NCBI GenBank assembly: GCA_008360975.2
Contig: CM039183.1
Location: 51,049,350-51,113,349 of the forward strand
Source of the DNA: Lichenostomus cassidix
Lineage: Eukaryota > Chordata > Aves > Passeriformes > Meliphagidae
Reading direction: 5' to 3'
Length of the DNA stretch: 64,000 bases
The position numbers and the translations under genes are program-made. Shown in pieces: positions 62,283-64,000 of the stretch. Each line of letters begins with the position of its first letter. Within the stretch, counting starts at the first letter, position 1. A model generated the notes under the pieces. It did no database searches. It was not told the DNA's origin and saw only the letters and a program-made list of their open reading frames with translations.

Positions 62283-62515
62283 GGTCATAGAATAAAGAGT
62301 CCCTGAGTTGGGAAGGCACCTGTGGAGATTTTTTTTGTCCAAACCCCCTACCCAAGCACAGTCAGCTGGAGCCAGTGGCCTAGGATAGTGTCCAGTGAGG
62401 TTTTGAATACCACCAAGGATGGAGACTCCACAGCCTCTCTGGTCAACAGCTTCTGTGTTTGATCACCTTCACAGTCAAAAAAAGGTGTTTCTTATGTTTA
62501 AAGAAAAATTGTCAT
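62283..62515 (-). mobile_element. CR1 LINE 3' end, antisense
   Basis: The plus strand reads GTCATAGAATAAAGAGTCCCTGAGTTGGGAAGGCACC, then GGATAGTGTCCAGTGAGGTTTTGAATACC, GGATGGAGACTCCACAGCCTCTCTGG and GTTTCTTATGTTTAAAG. This is the reverse complement of a CR1 3' end, with the 3' terminus on the left. It is the only clear CR1 of this kind in the antisense direction here. Confidence 0.9.
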
Positions 62516-64000
62516 GAACCATTTACATGTGTGGGTGACCTCAGTCCAATGCTGGCATCCATCCCACAGCACAGAAGAGCTCAGACCAGCTGAAGCATAC
62601 ATGACAAAACTTCACAGAAGACTGATAGTACAGCTTTATGAGCAGGTGCTGCGAAGGAGGTGCTGTCTGGAATCCCTGTGCCAATAGGGGAATACAGATA
62701 ACATTTCTAGTACCAAAACAATGCATCCTAGTTCTACAATGATCACCAAAGTAATTAATTTTCCAGGCCACATTTATCAGGGTTTTGGGAAGGAAACCAC
62801 GGGATAGGTCACTTTAACTACCTTGGACCTCATCTGAGAGGCTGGAGCAGAAGTTCTTGAGGATTTCATTCCATGATAGGAGCTGTGATACCATGCAGAG
62901 TAAGAAGTTCTCCTTCCTTCAGGGTTCTTCCAAGTATGAGACATGAAACCACTCATCCCATTGCAACTCTGCTGTGCACACACTGCTCTCCCAGCAACAA
63001 CTGATGTTACACAGGGTAACTGCTGTTGTTCTGCTCCTCTGCTTGTTAGGAAAAATGCTTCTGTGCGGTAAGAAGAATCACCTTTCATTTCCAGTTCTCC
63101 ATCCTTTTTCACATTTAAAATAGAAAAGCCATGCAGGTCACTGACAGCTCAGTGAGATCAGCCTGGCTGGGGACAGAGCTGTAAGTGAGGGAAGTAGAGA
63201 GAGGCATACCAACATTAAACTGAAGAGAAAAAATCAGGCCAGAGTCTGCAAGACAACCCAGAAAAGCCTATAGCTTTAATACTATGGATGTCACTGCACC
63301 ACTGCAATCTGGTTATATTGGAGCCCTTTGATACTACATGTGTTCAGTATCACTGTCCTTTCAGGATGTTTGTATATTGCCCATCACTGTAATCTGCAAA
63401 AAGATATTTGACAGCAAGAAATGCCATTTCCCACAGAAAGGTTTTTTTGTTTTTTCTTATCAAGCTCTGCATTATCTGTGTTAAAGCAAGATTACTTATG
63501 TTTGCAGAGTTCAGAGTCTAAAAAAGTAACAAAATGTGGAAGATAAACTCTTTACAGCAGTGTTAACGTCAGTTTTATTTGCATCTTCTATTTTACAGTA
63601 TTCAGTAAATATGTACAGAAATACATTTGCAGATTACAATATCAATGTCCACATTTTCTGAGAAAAAAATATACATAGAAACATGTTCTATTGATATTTG
63701 ACACTATAACAGTATAATCCTTAGTTACATGATGTGTATTGTTTTCGCCTCTCATCACTTGGCAGGGATGGTTCACAGAAGATAGGAATGCTTAGTTCAG
63801 ACATGGGTGAAAGGCAGAGAACCTGTCAGTCTCTGACCACGTTCCTCTCCCCCACCCTTTTCCCCAAATGTATACCTTTTCATGCTTGTCTAAACTGCAC
63901 TTCAGCCACACACTGTATTTGGATTTTATAAAGAAGTGACGTTATCAGGATTCATACATATTTAAGAACAAGACAAACACTTTCTTGCATACTATACTGG
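62516..64000 (+). other. Intron sequence to end of window
   Basis: AT-rich sequence with short frames (111-codon antisense frame at 62777-63112). No exon, repeat family or RNA gene was recognised. The T-rich stretch ending TTTTACAG at about 63598 resembles a splice acceptor, but no coding sequence follows it. Confidence 0.5.

Larger units (their letters stand above)
11117..64000 (+). other. AIG1: AIG1 downstream intron (runs off the window)
   Basis: From the donor at 11117 to the window end I found no segment resembling the next AIG1 exon, which should begin with a His-Thr-Thr-Val-type stretch after a 3' splice site. The intron is therefore at least 52.9 kb. Long introns are known for AIG1 in vertebrates. 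It carries most of the repeats listed here. A nested gene or an unannotated exon cannot be ruled out by eye. Confidence 0.7.

Noticed and set aside
63560..63720. Acceptor-like TTTTACAG near 63598, possible next AIG1 exon
   Set aside because: The following sequence does not encode the expected His-first AIG1 exon and lacks a donor.
1..64000. Any bacterial or phage-like gene cluster, CRISPR array or operon
   Set aside because: All recognisable content is vertebrate: an intron-flanked AIG1 exon, CR1 LINEs and retroviral LTRs. No ribosome-binding sites, dense gene packing or spacer arrays were seen.

Overview
This is an ordinary piece of vertebrate, almost certainly bird, chromosome. It is AT-rich and has no operons, Shine-Dalgarno sites or long open frames. 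Its recognisable repeats are 3' ends of CR1 retrotransposons, avian-type retroviral LTRs and a few very old amniote repeat relics. By eye only one stretch is convincingly protein-coding: a 102-base internal exon at 11015-11116 (+), with good splice sites on both sides. Its 34 codons match AIG1 (androgen-induced gene 1, a six-pass membrane hydrolase of FAHFA lipids). I did not find the preceding AIG1 exon upstream or the following one (which should open with the catalytic His codon) downstream. The window is therefore best read as one AIG1 exon with long flanking introns: at least 11 kb on the left and about 52.9 kb on the right.

Layout: 1-5.3 kb is AT-rich sequence with one cysteine-rich open frame (869-1462) of doubtful meaning. 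5.3-8.7 kb holds a badly decayed endogenous retrovirus: a truncated left LTR piece, an RNase H tail, an integrase with a stop and a lost first catalytic Asp, uncoded remains, and a longer right LTR with a poly(A) signal. 8.7-11 kb is plain intron, followed by the AIG1 exon. From 11.1 kb to the end the intron carries CR1 pieces (about 15.8-16.2, 26.9, 34.6-35.0, 43.5, 55.3-55.6, 58.6-59.0 and 62.3 kb), an antisense older CR1-like relic (30.2-30.5 kb), a probable MIR relic (22.8 kb), another ancient amniote repeat (46.0 kb), a near-complete solo LTR (55.9-56.8 kb), a 174-bp-period tandem dimer (58.3-58.6 kb), and simple repeats including a pure 17-unit AAGGG array at 36.4-36.5 kb.

Most other open frames are short chance frames or antisense shadows. 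I saw no tRNA, rRNA, CRISPR array, CpG-island promoter or gene cluster, and nothing that looks like a new multi-gene system. The observations most worth checking are the exon boundary next to the catalytic His, the sense-oriented solo LTR with intact signals, the AAGGG array, the tandem dimer and the old repeat relics.
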